This document shows positions 34,969 through 47,311 of a stretch of DNA of 64,000 nucleotides, one piece after another. The translations under genes were made by a program, and so were the position numbers. How positions within the stretch are numbered: position 1 is the stretch's first letter; the number at the start of each line of letters is the position of its first letter. The notes beneath the pieces were generated by a model. That model did not search any database. It was given only the letters and a program-made list of their open reading frames with translations, and was not told where the DNA came from. The stretch is taken from positions 1,674,001 to 1,738,000 of the forward strand of contig JBCAML010000002.1 in NCBI GenBank assembly GCA_038503075.1, read 5' to 3'. This DNA is from Gyromitra esculenta (taxonomy: Eukaryota > Ascomycota > Pezizomycetes > Pezizales > Discinaceae).

Positions 34969-36379
34969 TACCGTTGCTGCAGGAGAAGGCGAGGAAGAAG
35001 CTCTACCAATACCAGTCAAGCCACCGACGATACCGCCGAGTTTTCGAAACACTTGCGAAGCCACAACAGCTGGTAATGAAGCGGATGAGTCTGAAAGTAA
35101 AACACCAATGAAAACCGGCACAAACAGAAGCAGCAAGAAGCCTAAAATGCGGGATATATAGCCCCGTGGGCGCTGAGGGGCGAGTTGTGGAATTTTGAAG
35201 ATTTTCCTTTTTTTTCCCCCAAATATGCAGAGAATATTAGACTGCGAGGATAGGGCTATTCATATACTTAAGCAAGATCAATAATTACTAGAAATTTAGA
35301 ACAGCAGCTCTTAAACAGTGGTGGTACGCGACTTCGTGGGCCGGCCGAGAGGTCACGTGGTGTTGACGAAGGCTTATGAATCCGCGACCCATGGTTACTA
35401 ATTAGTCGTTTGAGCTATTGGTAAGATAGCTCTCACCTGCGCCCGGAGACTTATCCGTGTCTTGCCCTGACAAGCAAACGATGGAATATATAAATACATG
35501 CACCAATGACAGATGCAGCCACGATAAACCCAATAAATACAGGTAGGCTACATGTACCTATCAAGGCTACATCTGCAGTACTCTATACTCTACCGTAAAA
35601 CTTCAGTCATAACGAACTAGGCTAGGCTAAGACGCAGGAAATACCTCCAGGTTAGAACCCAGGGTTTGGGTTGAACATACCTGTTTATTTACTGACCACC
35701 ACTAAGCCTCAAGCAGTCGCACCAATTACGCTACTCGTTCTATCATGTTGTCTCAGCCCAAGCCAGTTCGCTATGACCGAGTTTTTACGGTATAGGTACC
35801 AAATTATACTGGCGGAAAAACAATATTTGTTTATTTCAATACATGCACCAGATAAATGAAAACCCTTTATAGCTATTCTACATACCCTCATCTACATGAG
35901 CACGTCTTGCCACCATCTCGGAAAGTTCTCCTGCATATACTTACATGTACTTGTTTGTTCTGGCGACTATAGCAAGACTCGGCTACAAAAATGGAGAATT
36001 ATCACTCTGTACTAAGTTGAGCCGTTTAATAAGGCAACAACGGCAATGCCACACTCCAGCAATATGGGCCATTTCTCCATACTCACAAAAAAGTCTAGAA
36101 CTATGCTTCAAGATAAAAATATTTTTTATGTGGTTCTACCCACTTATTTATTTTTTATACTTAAACTCCATTATCTGCACGGTGAAGTTCGTCCTGTTTC
36201 TGAGGTACATATTGTTGCTGTCGCCTCACTAAACGAGTACCACTACATATGCACACATCGTTATAACAAAAGGGCATACACCAACCTTTACAGGCCTTTT
36301 TTTTTTTTGAATGTAAATCAATAGGATGAAAATAATTAATTCACATCCTAAATAACACAGGTTCATCATATTCAATAGA
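34969..36379. other. intergenic
   Basis: Dioxygenase promoter (TATATATC on the minus strand, about 190 bp upstream of the ATG) and an AT-rich spacer with two TACATGTA copies (35549, 35942). No gene seen. Confidence 0.45.
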
Positions 36380-38240
36380 CTATCCCTCGACCCTCGTAGA
36401 ACTACATGGAGGAGTTGGAGTGCTAGTGTACACGATAGACACTAGATGTGTAGGCAGCGGAAGCACAGGTTCCTGTGAAGTAGGAGCTACAGTAGCCGCA
36501 GTCTCGACAGAGCTATGAGGTAGAACGCTACTGTGTACGAGGGACAGTAAGTATGTAGGCAGTGGAAGTACGGGTTCCTGTAATATAGAAGTTACGGCGA
36601 CCACAGTCTCAGCAGGAGCATGAGATATAGTGTTAGAGTGTACGATGGACACTAGGTGTGTAGGCAACGGAAGCACGGGTTCTTGTGGGGTAGGAGTTAC
36701 GGCTGCTGTAGCCTCGACGGAGCCATGGGCCAGAGCGCTACTTTGTACGATTGATACTAGATGTGTAGGTAGTGGAAGCACCGGTTCCTGTGGTGTAGGA
36801 GTTACGGTGACCGCAGTTTCGACAGGGACGTGTGCTACAGTCATTTCCCTTGGAGCAAGACCAGTAGAAGTTCCATTATTCTGACTACCACCAGCAATAA
36901 GTGAGTCCAATTCGGCTGCACTCCCCAAGCCCATCCTAAATGCCACATCTTCAGGCGTGATGCACCCAACGCTGGTCCCAGCACTAAGTTCCAAAGGCGC
37001 TGAAAGACATTTGTAAGGTGCTACACAACCAAACGAGACATAAACACCACCTATACAACGGGCCCAGCCGCCGTTAATGCAGGCATTTAGAGTTTTCGGG
37101 TCGTTCGAGTCGCACGGTGAAGAAAGGGTCATGGCAGCAAATTTCTTGTTTTCCGCAATTGCAAGCGCTCTATTCCCGAATTTGTCTTCTGCGTCGCCAC
37201 TCGTACCATCGCCAGGCACAGTGCTGGTCGATGGATTTAATCCGGTTGATGTAGTTGTGGTGGGTTTAACGCTGATAGTAGGTGATGATGTCGCAATGGG
37301 CCCAGGGGTCATAGTAGCCGCAGATGTCGTAGATGTCGCAGATGTCGGCACGGGTACAGGCGCCGAGACATTTGCGGATGAGGCAGTGGACACAGATGTT
37401 ATGGTGGATGTCTGCGTCCCAACAGGGAAACGTACAGAAGAAAAGAGCGCAGAAGTCGGTTTGCGTGTCGTAGGAACAAAGGTAGATGATGGATACACAA
37501 CCGCATTCGAAGTAGACCCTGTGGTTATGGGTAAAGTAGTCGTACTGATAGAAGATGCCGGTGATGAGGTAGGCGGGGTCACGACTGCATCTGAGGTTGA
37601 GCCAGTGATTGTTATTAATGTAGTAATTGCCTTATCGGGAGCTGCTGTTGATGATGACTGAACATCGCCAATTTGTTCAAACGATTTCTGTGATGTTGAA
37701 GACGTGATCTTGGAAGTGTCAGATGGTATTGATGACACTTGAGTAGTTTGCGCCGGGGATTCTACGATCTTTGGAGAAGCTATGGTTGTTGACGAAGCGA
37801 CAACGGCTGACGAGATTGGAGCAGTTGAAACTACAGCTGTCGAAGAAGCCACAGCGGTTGAAGGAGTTACAGTGCTCAAAGAAGCTGCAATCTTGGTGCT
37901 TGTAGCGTCGTTAATGTCCTCGAAGCTGCGAGATTGTGTTATAGCGCTAGAGAAGGGTTGCGAGAGTGTACTGTCGGTGCTAGTGAGAATGATCATGTTC
38001 TCACCCGGAATGCCAGAGGAGGTAGAAACCGGCGTTTTGGTAGCAGAAGTGGTATTTACGTATGGTACAGCTTGCAGTACACTCCGAGGTCTCCTATAGG
38101 TAAGGTAATGTTAGAATTATAACAGACCACGATATAGGGTGGAGGAAGCAAACTCACACAGCGGGATTTCGGTATCTTCCAATTGGGCCAGCCAAAACTA
38201 AAGATGCCATCAAGGCAAGAAAAACAGTGAAGACCTGCAT
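36380..38240 (-). CDS. secreted Ser/Thr-rich cell-wall protein with cysteine module and tandem repeats
   Basis: Two exons (38240-38158, 38093-36380; intron 38094-38157) give 598 residues. The short first exon encodes a clear signal peptide (17-18 residues, ending near VLAG). Residues about 40-320 are very rich in Ser, Thr, Val and Ala, typical of O-mannosylated wall proteins. A folded module follows (about 330-410) with six cysteines, patterned like the ACxNGxxAxCxxGxYV...GTSxxC module of some fungal wall and CBM19-like proteins. After it come four tandem 35-residue repeats with core QEPVLPLPTHLVSIV. No GPI signal is seen. It neighbours a second secreted protein on the same strand (39392-40171). 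Confidence 0.8.
36404..36823 (-). repeat. four tandem 105-bp coding repeats
   Basis: Four in-frame 35-residue units at the end of the wall-protein gene. Each has the core QEPVLPLPT followed by a variable SxxxxHxxVE spacer. The third unit has diverged most (TYLLSLV for THLVSIV). Such repeats often vary in number between strains. Confidence 0.85.
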
Positions 38241-39391
38241 CGCAGAAAGAAAAAGAAAAAGAAAAACAAGTGAATATCTAATAGGTAAAAATCTCCCAGA
38301 ATCCAACAACACAAGACGAATTCAAGTTGGCCGGGGAAAAATTAGAAGAAAGAAAGAAAAAATCACAGCACAGCTGGAAAGAAAAGAAAGGAAGAAAAAA
38401 ATGAAATACAAGAAATAGTTCCCAACAACCAACGATGAAGGTGAGCGTGGAGGGTGAAGAAATAATTCACTGAAATGCAGCAGATATATATCCGAACCTG
38501 CGCCCACATTGAAGATTTAATCCACCTGAACGGTTAGGTGGATTCGGATATCATAACCCAGTATCTGCGAGCGGAACCATTCAGTAACAGGGGATGGATC
38601 ATCATGGCTAGTGAAAAGGCTCGACTGGAGACGAGAATAGACGGGCGGCAAATGTTACACACATATTCGTCTAGTAAAAAGGTCGCAGTAGCTAGGTCTC
38701 CACAGCAGACAATCATTGATATCCGCGTTGCCAAATCAGAATGCTTAGAGTCGCGACGCATCAATACCCTGAAACGGGAGGCGACCGGAAAAATAGGGTT
38801 GCCAAGAAAAGGTACGGGAGCCTCAACCGTCACCGCGCATAGTGAAACGCGCAACTCCGAAAATAGTCGTCCTTTGGGAAATTATTTATCCAATGGAGAA
38901 ACCAGGAGTTGAATCGGCAACCATCCTCAGCGCAAAGGCGGATTAAAAATTACGATAATTCTACTTATTCGTGCCAAACGACACTTCTTAACCCACCTTC
39001 CTGGTGACCTTGATGTTTCAGCTCAGGTTGGCACATAGAAGGTAAACATAAAAAAAATTACAAATAGCATATGCATGGAATCAAATACGTATTATAGAAT
39101 CAAGAATTTGCAGCGAACTAATAAGCTCCAGCGCTTGAGGGGTCAGTCACAATAGTATAATGCACTCTCAAATCAGGTTGATACAATATCAGGCATATCA
39201 ACGCTTGGATAAAATCTATGGAATACAATTCAAACCAGAGAGGGGCTAATAATTATTGCCATCTGGCCATGTGCCAATGCCGTGCGCTGAAATGGATTTT
39301 TCAGCTCGATTACATCCTGAGGGGAGAAGTCCATTATAATTAGTCGATTTCCCTAGAGACCACAATCTAAACAACCTAAAAGGGTAACTCA
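38241..39391. other. spacer between two secreted-protein genes
   Basis: Begins with an A/G-rich tract (38240-38420) upstream of the wall-protein gene, likely its 5' untranslated region and promoter. The remainder is AT-rich. The plus-strand frame at 38538-38912 has no recognisable domain and is not called. Confidence 0.4.
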
Positions 39392-40171
39392 CTAATCTAA
39401 GCATCGAATTTCTGCTTTCCAACCACCATGAACCAAATCTCGCGCTCTAACTACTCCACAACCCAATCCAGCAACATCACAATTAAGGTCAACCTCCCAA
39501 GTCCTGCTCTTCTCGCCACAAACAGCAACCTTATTTCCGATACATATCTTATTCTCGGATTCGGTAACGGCTATACAAGCATCTCCAACCACAACTATAT
39601 CCACCAAAAAGAAATGATTCGCCTCCGCAATAAGTTTGTCCAGCTTTTCAACATCCTTAAATATTCCATTATCACCCTTTTTGACATCAGCCTTTAGCTG
39701 TAAGGGTATTTCTCCTCTTTTTGCCTTTTTCGCGGGGGCTGCTGAGGTTTGAGTAGGGGCTGCAGTAACGGTCGATGGTGGCTGCGTCACGTAAATAGTT
39801 TCAGTAACAGTCATTGTAGTCCAGCTAGTCGATTCGTCCGTAGTCGTTGGTTCGGGTATAATCGTTGCAATCATTGGTGTTACCGTCGGAGAGGCAGTAT
39901 CGACAGTTGACATCGCAGACGTCTGAAACGCATCTGGCTCAACCCCAGCATCGGTGCCCTCTGGCTCTAGCTCTTTTGCCAAATCCATCGAAATTTCACT
40001 GACAATACCGCCATAATGTCCAATCCCCCGTTCTGATGATCCTCGGCTAGCAAGGGCTGACGACTTGCGGGTTACAGCGCTATCCGGGAAGGAGATAGGC
40101 GATGCATATGCTGAACCTGCTAGAGTGCAAGCTGCAATCCCGGTAGTAATGAGAGTAAGTTGGAGCTTCAT
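39392..40171 (-). CDS. secreted Thr-rich protein with C-terminal cysteine module
   Basis: A single-exon frame of 259 residues starting at ATG 40171. A signal peptide ends near SAYAS (residue 24). Residues 85-145 are Thr/Pro/Ser-rich with a TWTTMTVTETIYVT segment typical of fungal surface proteins. The last 100 residues hold a module with cysteines near 197, 209, 217, 229, 237 and 257, in a CIAV...ICIGNKVAVCG...LNC...GLGCG layout. That layout loosely recalls the six-cysteine module of the neighbouring wall protein, so the two may be distant paralogues. No catalytic motif is visible. The cell surface is the likely site. Confidence 0.75.
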   Translation of the reverse strand: MKLQLTLITTGIAACTLAGSAYASPISFPDSAVTRKSSALASRGSSERGIGHYGGIVSEISMDLAKELEPEGTDAGVEPDAFQTSAMSTVDTASPTVTPMIATIIPEPTTTDESTSWTTMTVTETIYVTQPPSTVTAAPTQTSAAPAKKAKRGEIPLQLKADVKKGDNGIFKDVEKLDKLIAEANHFFLVDIVVVGDACIAVTESENKICIGNKVAVCGEKSRTWEVDLNCDVAGLGCGVVRARDLVHGGWKAEIRCLD

Positions 40172-41847
40172 AGTGAAAAAAATTGAAGATTAAGAATAGT
40201 ATCGTCAAGATAGTAAAACGCGGTTCCTAATGGCAAAGAATGACAAAGGGATAGGAATGTAAAAAGAGTGTCAGAATGTACAAAAAGCTAAAGGAAGGAA
40301 GAACAAGTTGAACTATCGGTCAACGAAATCGATAGAGAGAACGAGAGTGAGGAAACTTTGGTAGAGTGGAAGTTCCATTTGCCAGCGAAAGGAATCAGGT
40401 ACATGGTCTCAAAAAAGCCAGAGCTGTGGGGAACGGCGAACTAAAAAGAAAACGGTAGTATCACCATATCATGAACTACTGTTTCATACACTGGCAGTGT
40501 GGTGTGGTAAAGAATACCATTTTCCCAACACCTTCCGTGTTTCAGAATTGAGACTAGCGCTAGAAGACCAAGACCAAGAAGCTCGAAGTTCAAAAAGGAA
40601 GTACATTAGGTACATGTATGACCCTGACTCCGATAACATCCTTAACTACAAGAAACAGACAAACGATAAAACGACATATATGCATAACGCTATAAAACCT
40701 GTTCCACCGAACCAATTCGAATACTTCGAGTTATAGCGTAGTGAAGAAAATCCTTCTAACAATACTTAGCTCAAATTAGTCAGACCGGTGCATCGCTGGT
40801 GTCAAAAGAGTCATCGGAATCCGAAAGGCAATACCACGCACGTTGCACAAACACATCGTGAGGTTAAAAGGGCGCCTATGTCACAGGTTAATTTGTTTAC
40901 CCAAACGTGGAACAGCAACCCCTGCGTCAATCCCTCCAATCTCTTCTAAGCGAGAGATACTTATCTTGTTCTTATATTCTTTCTTCGACCATAACCTGAA
41001 AATATTGAGATTTGGCAGCTGTTCCAATTTACTTGACATGCGAACTGTCGTGGATCTTGATTCATTAGCTGTTTGCAGCATATCTGTCTCAAGCCTATTC
41101 AGCCACTACCTCGAAGGGCATCTTGGGAATGTGTCATGTGAGTGCTCATCGCATACTTTCGCCAATCGCCAATTTCATCATCCATAGGTACATATAGCGA
41201 AAATCCCAAGCGGAATACTACAGGCACTCTCCCCTAGATCTGGTGACTCACCGAAATATCGATCTAGAGGAAATTCGATAGCATACACTTTGATAGCTAT
41301 ATAGGCATACGTATAAGATTAGGGTTAAATTAATAATAATTAAAAGTCTCGAGCTCTCAACGTATGTATTGTGACCCTGTATTACGCTTCAAGGTGGCTA
41401 GAATAATCGTGGACACGTATCCTGGCAAAAATTTCCTGATTAGTTAAATTCTTCTTTCGAGGTAATATGGTCATGAATACTCATATTATTTGCACTCTAT
41501 AATCATTGGAGTACGACTATTTACTTTTATTAGTCGTGAGCTATGTACCAACCGAACACACTAAAAGCAAAAACATATCGCACAGGATATAGGTAACTAG
41601 CGAGTGTCGTGTGATCTATAGCTATAGAGACACACAAACACTGATAAAAAAAGTCTAAATTCCGCTTCGACATACAAACTAATAAGAAACGAGTAAAAAT
41701 GAGAACTAAACTAAATAAAAAGCAAACTCTTCTATCTAATCCCAACCCAGAAAGCTACATAGAACCCACGCAAAAACTTCATAAAGCCATAAGTGCTAGC
41801 TACAGGAAAACAAATATTCCATAACAACGAAACACATCGATAGTATT
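40172..41847. other. intergenic
   Basis: A 1.7-kb spacer. It holds the promoter of the secreted protein, one TACATGTA (40611-40618) and AT-rich DNA. Small frames at 40497-40736 and 40843-41187 show no recognisable domain. Confidence 0.4.
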
Positions 41848-42977
41848 TCAGTACTTGTGCTCCTTCAGCTCCGCTTCAGACCATTCATAAAACTTTTCAG
41901 ACAACTCTTCATCCGTGGCATACTTGGTGGGTGCGTTCATACCACTCCCTTTCTTAGCTGTGGGAGCATAATACTCTCCCGAGTCCTCAAGTGTGACTTT
42001 TGGCGAAACGGCGCAATAGATCTGAGTATAGGATCCAGTTTCGGTACTTGTGAAGAAATATTTCATAATACCCCAGGAAAGCTTGCCGGTGATTCCAGAC
42101 GAGGCACCTTCGTCCCAGAGAGGAGAATTTATGAAGCCAGGATGCAAGGAGACGACGATTATTCCGTTATCTTTCAGGCGACGTGCGAGAGCCTTTGCGT
42201 GAAGGATATTGGCGAGTTTAGACTAATTTTTTTATTATCTCCAGTTAGATGATTTCGTCGGTAGCGTGAAAGAAGAGATTTACTTACAATTCCATACCGC
42301 TCCCAAGTATTTTTATTCTCATTGTGCATGTCATCGAAGTTGATTCCGTTAGCTCTGGTATGGGCGAATGAAGAGACATTGACAATTCGAACTACTCCTG
42401 CAGGGGAGGATTGAGCGGTTTTTATGAGCACCGGTTGCAGGAGTTTCGTCAGAAGGAAATGGCCCATGTGATTAGTACCAAGCTGGATTTCATATCCATC
42501 CTTGGTCTTGGAGTATGGGAGAGCCATTACACCAGCGTTGTTGAGGAGAACGTGGAGAACCGATTCCTTACTACATGTATTTGAGGTATTAGTATACATG
42601 AAGCGTATATGTAGTGCACGTAAATGTCACGAAGATGTTTATATACCTGAGAAATTCATCGGCAGCCTTTTTTACAGATTCGAAAGACGCCAAGTCCATT
42701 TCGAGGAACTCGATCTTGGCATCAGGTACGCTAGACTTGATATCCTCGATTGCAGCCCTCTGCTCTAGTCAGTATAGGTGGTTCTCTAGGTTAAAACCGA
42801 GGGTCGAGGGGGAAATACCGCTTTAGATTCTGATCTCGCACCCATGTACACCTTAGCGCCCTTCTGAGCGAAAACTAAAATGCTTTCTTTCCCAAGACCT
42901 GAGCTCCCTCCAGTGACGAGAATTACTCGTCCTGTCAAATCAGAAAGATCGTTAGGAGTGAAATTTTTTCCAAACAT
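41848..42977 (-). CDS. short-chain dehydrogenase (retinol dehydrogenase/WWOX-like)
   Basis: Four exons (42977-42819, 42759-42647, 42570-42288, 42222-41848) give 309 residues. Classical SDR features: VTGGSSGLG (about 21-29) for NADP(H), MDL after strand 3, NNAGV, NVSSFAH with the catalytic Ser, and YGISK with Tyr and Lys. The third intron (42223-42287) cuts inside the catalytic motif, between YGI and SK. SLHPGFINSPL follows strand 6. The C-terminal extension matches the family of fungal oxidoreductases acting on unknown lipid or carbonyl substrates. The acceptor of intron 1 is GAGCAG; an alternative AG three bases upstream breaks frame. Confidence 0.9.
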
Positions 42978-45468
42978 TTTTAGGTGTTGCGGTTGAAAAT
43001 AGGGAAACTTGTAAGTGTGGCTTTAATAGAGAGGAAGCAGCAAAAGATATAGGTGACTTGCGAGCCAAAGATGCAACTGTTGTATAGTAGAGAGAAAACG
43101 AATGAGGAGTGTGTCGGATACGTTCGAATTCTTATAGAGAATTCGTACCAAACGGATTCGGCACTCCGTTGTGTCGGGGTTGCCGCAAGACCATCTGAGT
43201 CGGCACAGCCATCAATCCGCCCCCGGGGTCCCCGATCAAATAGAATGTGCATGTAGTCCCCGGAGAAACCTTAATCCTGAACATTACATGCACATGTACC
43301 TATCTTATGTCAGAGTGTAAAAAGCATTTCAAGGGCCAGGAAAGCCTGCATCAATCCCTAGCAAACCGATCCTTAAACCCTTAATTGATCGTACACGTGT
43401 GCGAAAACAAAAAGCTTGACCCGAGCCACAGGCCTCAATCACAACGCCGTATCCGCAAAGAGAGCTTATACTCTCAATTATGTTAGCTATAGAGAATGGC
43501 GATAGGAAAGCCACAGAGCATTGCTATCTAGAAGCACGATAACACCGGCGCTCTCAGATCCAGAGGCTGAACTAAGCTTAAATCCGAGTTTTGCTGGCGT
43601 GGTGAGACGCCTGATTAAGCTTTCGGCTTTGGTCGGCTAGCCACATGCGCACGCTGCATGTCGTCCTCTAGTTCTAGATCTCTGTTCGAATCAAAATTCA
43701 CCACAACTACAAGGGCAGCTCGGGGGATTTCAGCTGACGGAACAAGTATCTCCCAAACACGCGCCCGAGTGAATACAAACCTGTTCAAGACCGAACCGGA
43801 TTTTGACCACGACGGCACTAGATCCACCGTGATATCGCACGTCGGCTGCTCTAGGGTCATGATGTAATTCCACTATATTTGCTATAATACCTACCTTATT
43901 AGCTATCCGTGGCGGATTAAACGAACTCTAGTGTTGCGAATCTCTACCAACTGGTGAGGCTCAAACCTGAAATTCGAAAAGTCACACGTGAACGTATCGC
44001 TTTCTGTGTTTATCGATAAGATGCCGAGGGAGATTAGTTATTCTAGCGTCGCGAGCTCCGAGGTTATGGTATATGTAAGGTAAGAAAACTACATAATATT
44101 CCGATTCGGGGATTCCGGTGGTAAACGTCATCACCGGAGGAATTGACATGCCGATGGTGCGTGTGGGCAGACATGCAACGGCATAACCGCCAGCATTGCA
44201 AGGGGGACCCGGAAGAATTGATCTACGACTACGACATGCTTAGACAAAAGAATATACATGTGGTTACTTTTAGAATTGCAAGATCAAACTCTAATTTCTA
44301 GCAGCCTGGTTAGTTGAAATCTAGGGTTGGGGTCTTTTGCGCAAGAGCTCTGCAGAACACCAACACCCTTCAAATTTCCCACTGATTCTGACTGAACAGC
44401 CCTATACGACCACTTGATAAAGACCGGCCTTTGTAAGAAAGGAATCCAAAATTAGCGACCGATACCACCTACATATATATAATACCCAAAGAACCATCAC
44501 TTTCACAACCGAAAGGTGGCTTTTAGATTATCTTAGGGACAGTTCCATCCAAATTAAAACCTCGCATAATAGATATAATTCCAAAAAAAGGATAGGGGTC
44601 CTAGTATAACCACCAGGCCCCGGTCTTGGGCGTTCATGGTTCGATGCACGCACTTATCAAACTTTTAGGCAGCCTTTAGGTACAAATTAGGTTTTGCGAG
44701 CGGAAAGGGTTTGTGACAGTTATATATACGTGTCCATGTATACTACCCCAATTCCCGTGATGCAGGCTATTATATGTAAATCGATTCAATTTAGTGCTCC
44801 CGCCACCAACACCGCGTGCCCAGTCACGCAGTTCATAAGGTAAGCAAGTTATTGCCAATTCTGCGCAAACGCTTCGTCTTCATGTAACAATATCGATTGG
44901 ATTGGATAGAGAGACTTGTTTTGCGATGGAACCCAAAGAACTTGGAGCCATTCGTGTGCGAAAGATATCCGAGTGACCTATCATGACTTGGCTGATGGCT
45001 TTGTGGATGGCTTGGCACAAGATGGAGATTATTCAAGCTGCAAATCGTCACTCGCCTCTTTTGTTTCCAGGTTCTCGACAAGACAGCATTGGTATTCAGG
45101 GAATCTCACCCCAGGAAATATCCTCAGCTTGGACATAAAGGAAGTGGATGTGAAGAGATGTAAAAATTCTTAGAGAATGGTGGTTTGAGGCTCAAGACCC
45201 GCATACGCAAAGCCACAGTCACAAGTCACAAGCCACAATCTTCAAAAAGTTTTCTGGAGCTACCGCAGAGCCGCCCGCCTCCGATGCCGTACGTTCATGC
45301 AGATTGCATGCTTCATCCCACCTTCAATTCGCCAATTAAGCACGTCAATCATCTGGAAAACCTGGTTTTGATCTGAGCGTCACAACTAATCGTTCATATT
45401 TCTATTCTGCGCAGCTTCGGCTATCCTATAGTGACTGACGTTCACGACTTTCGTTATCCTCCGGACAC
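42978..45468. other. intergenic
   Basis: A 2.5-kb spacer between the divergent dehydrogenase and MRS2 genes. A minus-strand 81-codon ATG frame at 43615-43860 is the best open frame but has no recognisable features. Nothing else supported. Confidence 0.4.
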
Positions 45469-47311
45469 ATGCGCCCTCATATTGCACCCTCATCCTGCTC
45501 ACGATCTTTGGCACTTCGTTTTGTTCGCCCTCCCTCAGCCTCAGATCAATGCTCTATTTTCTCTGTGACGGCTGCTAGTCGCTCCGGATTTGGCGCCCGA
45601 GAAGGACGAGGAGGCGGCAGAAATGCAACCACTAGAACAGAGCTGGTTCAACAGCGAATACAATGTCGGAATTATACAACTGGTCGGTCATCTTCAAAAA
45701 CGCTATCTATGATTGCTTCATCGCCAAACTACTCAGAGCTTTTGATGCCAACTTATCTACACCACGGTGCACGGGGAAGAGGATCGGAAGCGGGCTCGAT
45801 AGTGGCGGGGAAACGAAGAGCAAGTGGAGGCTTAATGGACATACTCTTCGGCCGGAGGTCTAAGAAATTTACAGCAAGACAAGAGAACGTGAGTTCAAGG
45901 TATCTAGACTCCGGAGCTGAAGAGGCAATTCTGGGACGGAGTCTGCTGCACAAGAACAACGGCGACGAGTTTTTACGATGTACGGAATTTGACAAGGAAG
46001 GTTCGCGAGTTTTTTGCATTAGGCGTTTGTTTTTGTCTAATTTATTTATTTCAGATCTAACAGAAGTAATTTTATAGGAGACGTTACCGTCGTGTTTGGA
46101 GAATTCAAAAAGAGCGAACTGTGTACAAAGGTTCGTGCCTTGCAGATTTACTATCTCTTGAACCCTAAAAAGATTCGATGGCTGAAATAATAGGAATAGC
46201 ATGGCCTAATGCCTCGCGATCTCCGGAAGCTCTGGGTTCCTAGCATTATAGTCCCTCATATCCTAGTTAGGAAGAATTCGATTCTAGTGAACCTCCTGCA
46301 CATTCGCGCTTTGATTAAGGCAGACATGGTATTGCTTTTTGACGTATACGGTTCCACTGACTCGTACACACAATCTATATTCATGTACGATCTCGGCGGC
46401 AAACTCCGCCAAGGCTCAAAGGCTATGGGAGGGCTTCCATATGAGATGCGTGCGCTAGAGGCGATCTTAATCTCAGTCACGGCCGCACTAGAGGCGGAAA
46501 TGAAAGTGCTGCAGGAGCTCGTCATTACGTTGTTGGGCGACTTGGAAGAGGATATCGATAGGGATAAGCTGCGACAGCTCTTGATTTACTCTAAAAAACT
46601 ATCCACTTTCGAGCAGAAGGCGAAGTTGATCAGGGATGCCATCGAGGAAATTCTTGAAGCTGACGACGATTTGGCGGATATGTATCTTTCGGAGAAGCTG
46701 CATGGGAAAGTCAGGCCAACAGAAGAGCATACCGAAGTCGAAATGTTGCTGGAGTCATATCACAAGATATGTGATGAGATTGTTCAAATATCAAGCAATC
46801 TTGTCTCCAGCATCCGAAACACGGAGGAAATGTAAGACAGCCCGCTCCTTCCCAATAAGAAAACACTAACTTCTTCAACCACTCTAGCGTTAACATCATC
46901 CTCGACGCCAACCGGAATTCTCTCATGCTCCTCGATCTTAAATTCTCTATTGGCACCCTTGGTATTGGCTCTGGTACCTTTGTCGCTGGCCTTTACGGCA
47001 TGAATCTGAAAAATTTTATGGAGGAATCCGATTTCGCCTTCTGGGGGGTCTCCGGATGGGCGTTTGTATTCTCTGCAATAATCTGCGCATACGGCCTGCA
47101 CAAACTCCGACGCACACAAAGACTAACCATGTGGGGTGAGAGCGGTTCTCAGGAAGGGAAGAGAGGTTGGATGTCAGTTGGGAAACAGTCATCGGGTAGC
47201 CATAGTTCCGCAGCAAGGTTCCATCAGTCGATCCAACAGCATAGTAAAGCACCACGAGAGAGTGATTTACCGCCATTGCAGGTGTTGCCGGAAAAGAAAG
47301 CTAGGAAGTGA
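45469..47311 (+). CDS. mrs2: mitochondrial inner-membrane Mg2+ channel (MRS2/LPE10, CorA superfamily)
   Basis: Four exons (45469-46000, 46078-46130, 46200-46831, 46888-47311) give 546 residues. MRS2 conducts Mg2+ into the matrix as a pentamer. The N-terminus is basic and Ser/Arg-rich, a plausible mitochondrial targeting sequence. The conserved core begins CTEFDKEG, then GLMPRDLRKL, PHILVRKNSILVNLLHIRALIKAD and LPYEMRALEAIL. Long helices follow, with the family stretch IEEILEADDDLADMYLSEK. The diagnostic GMN motif (YGMNLKNF) closes TM1 near residue 432, followed by an acidic loop (MEESDF) and TM2. The hydrophilic tail is matrix-exposed. Exon 2 codes only 17 residues. Confidence 0.93.

Noticed and set aside
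34969..35136. Hydrophobic in-frame N-terminal extension of the dioxygenase, like a signal anchor.
   Set aside because: No ATG upstream, a TATATA sits just before it, and the shorter start gives the usual family length.
40497..41187. Small plus-strand frames upstream of the secreted protein.
   Set aside because: Charged, irregular composition without domains or splice continuity; they lie in a probable promoter region.
43615..43860. Minus-strand ATG frame of 81 codons.
   Set aside because: No recognisable domain, signal peptide or splice context; length is within chance for this base composition.
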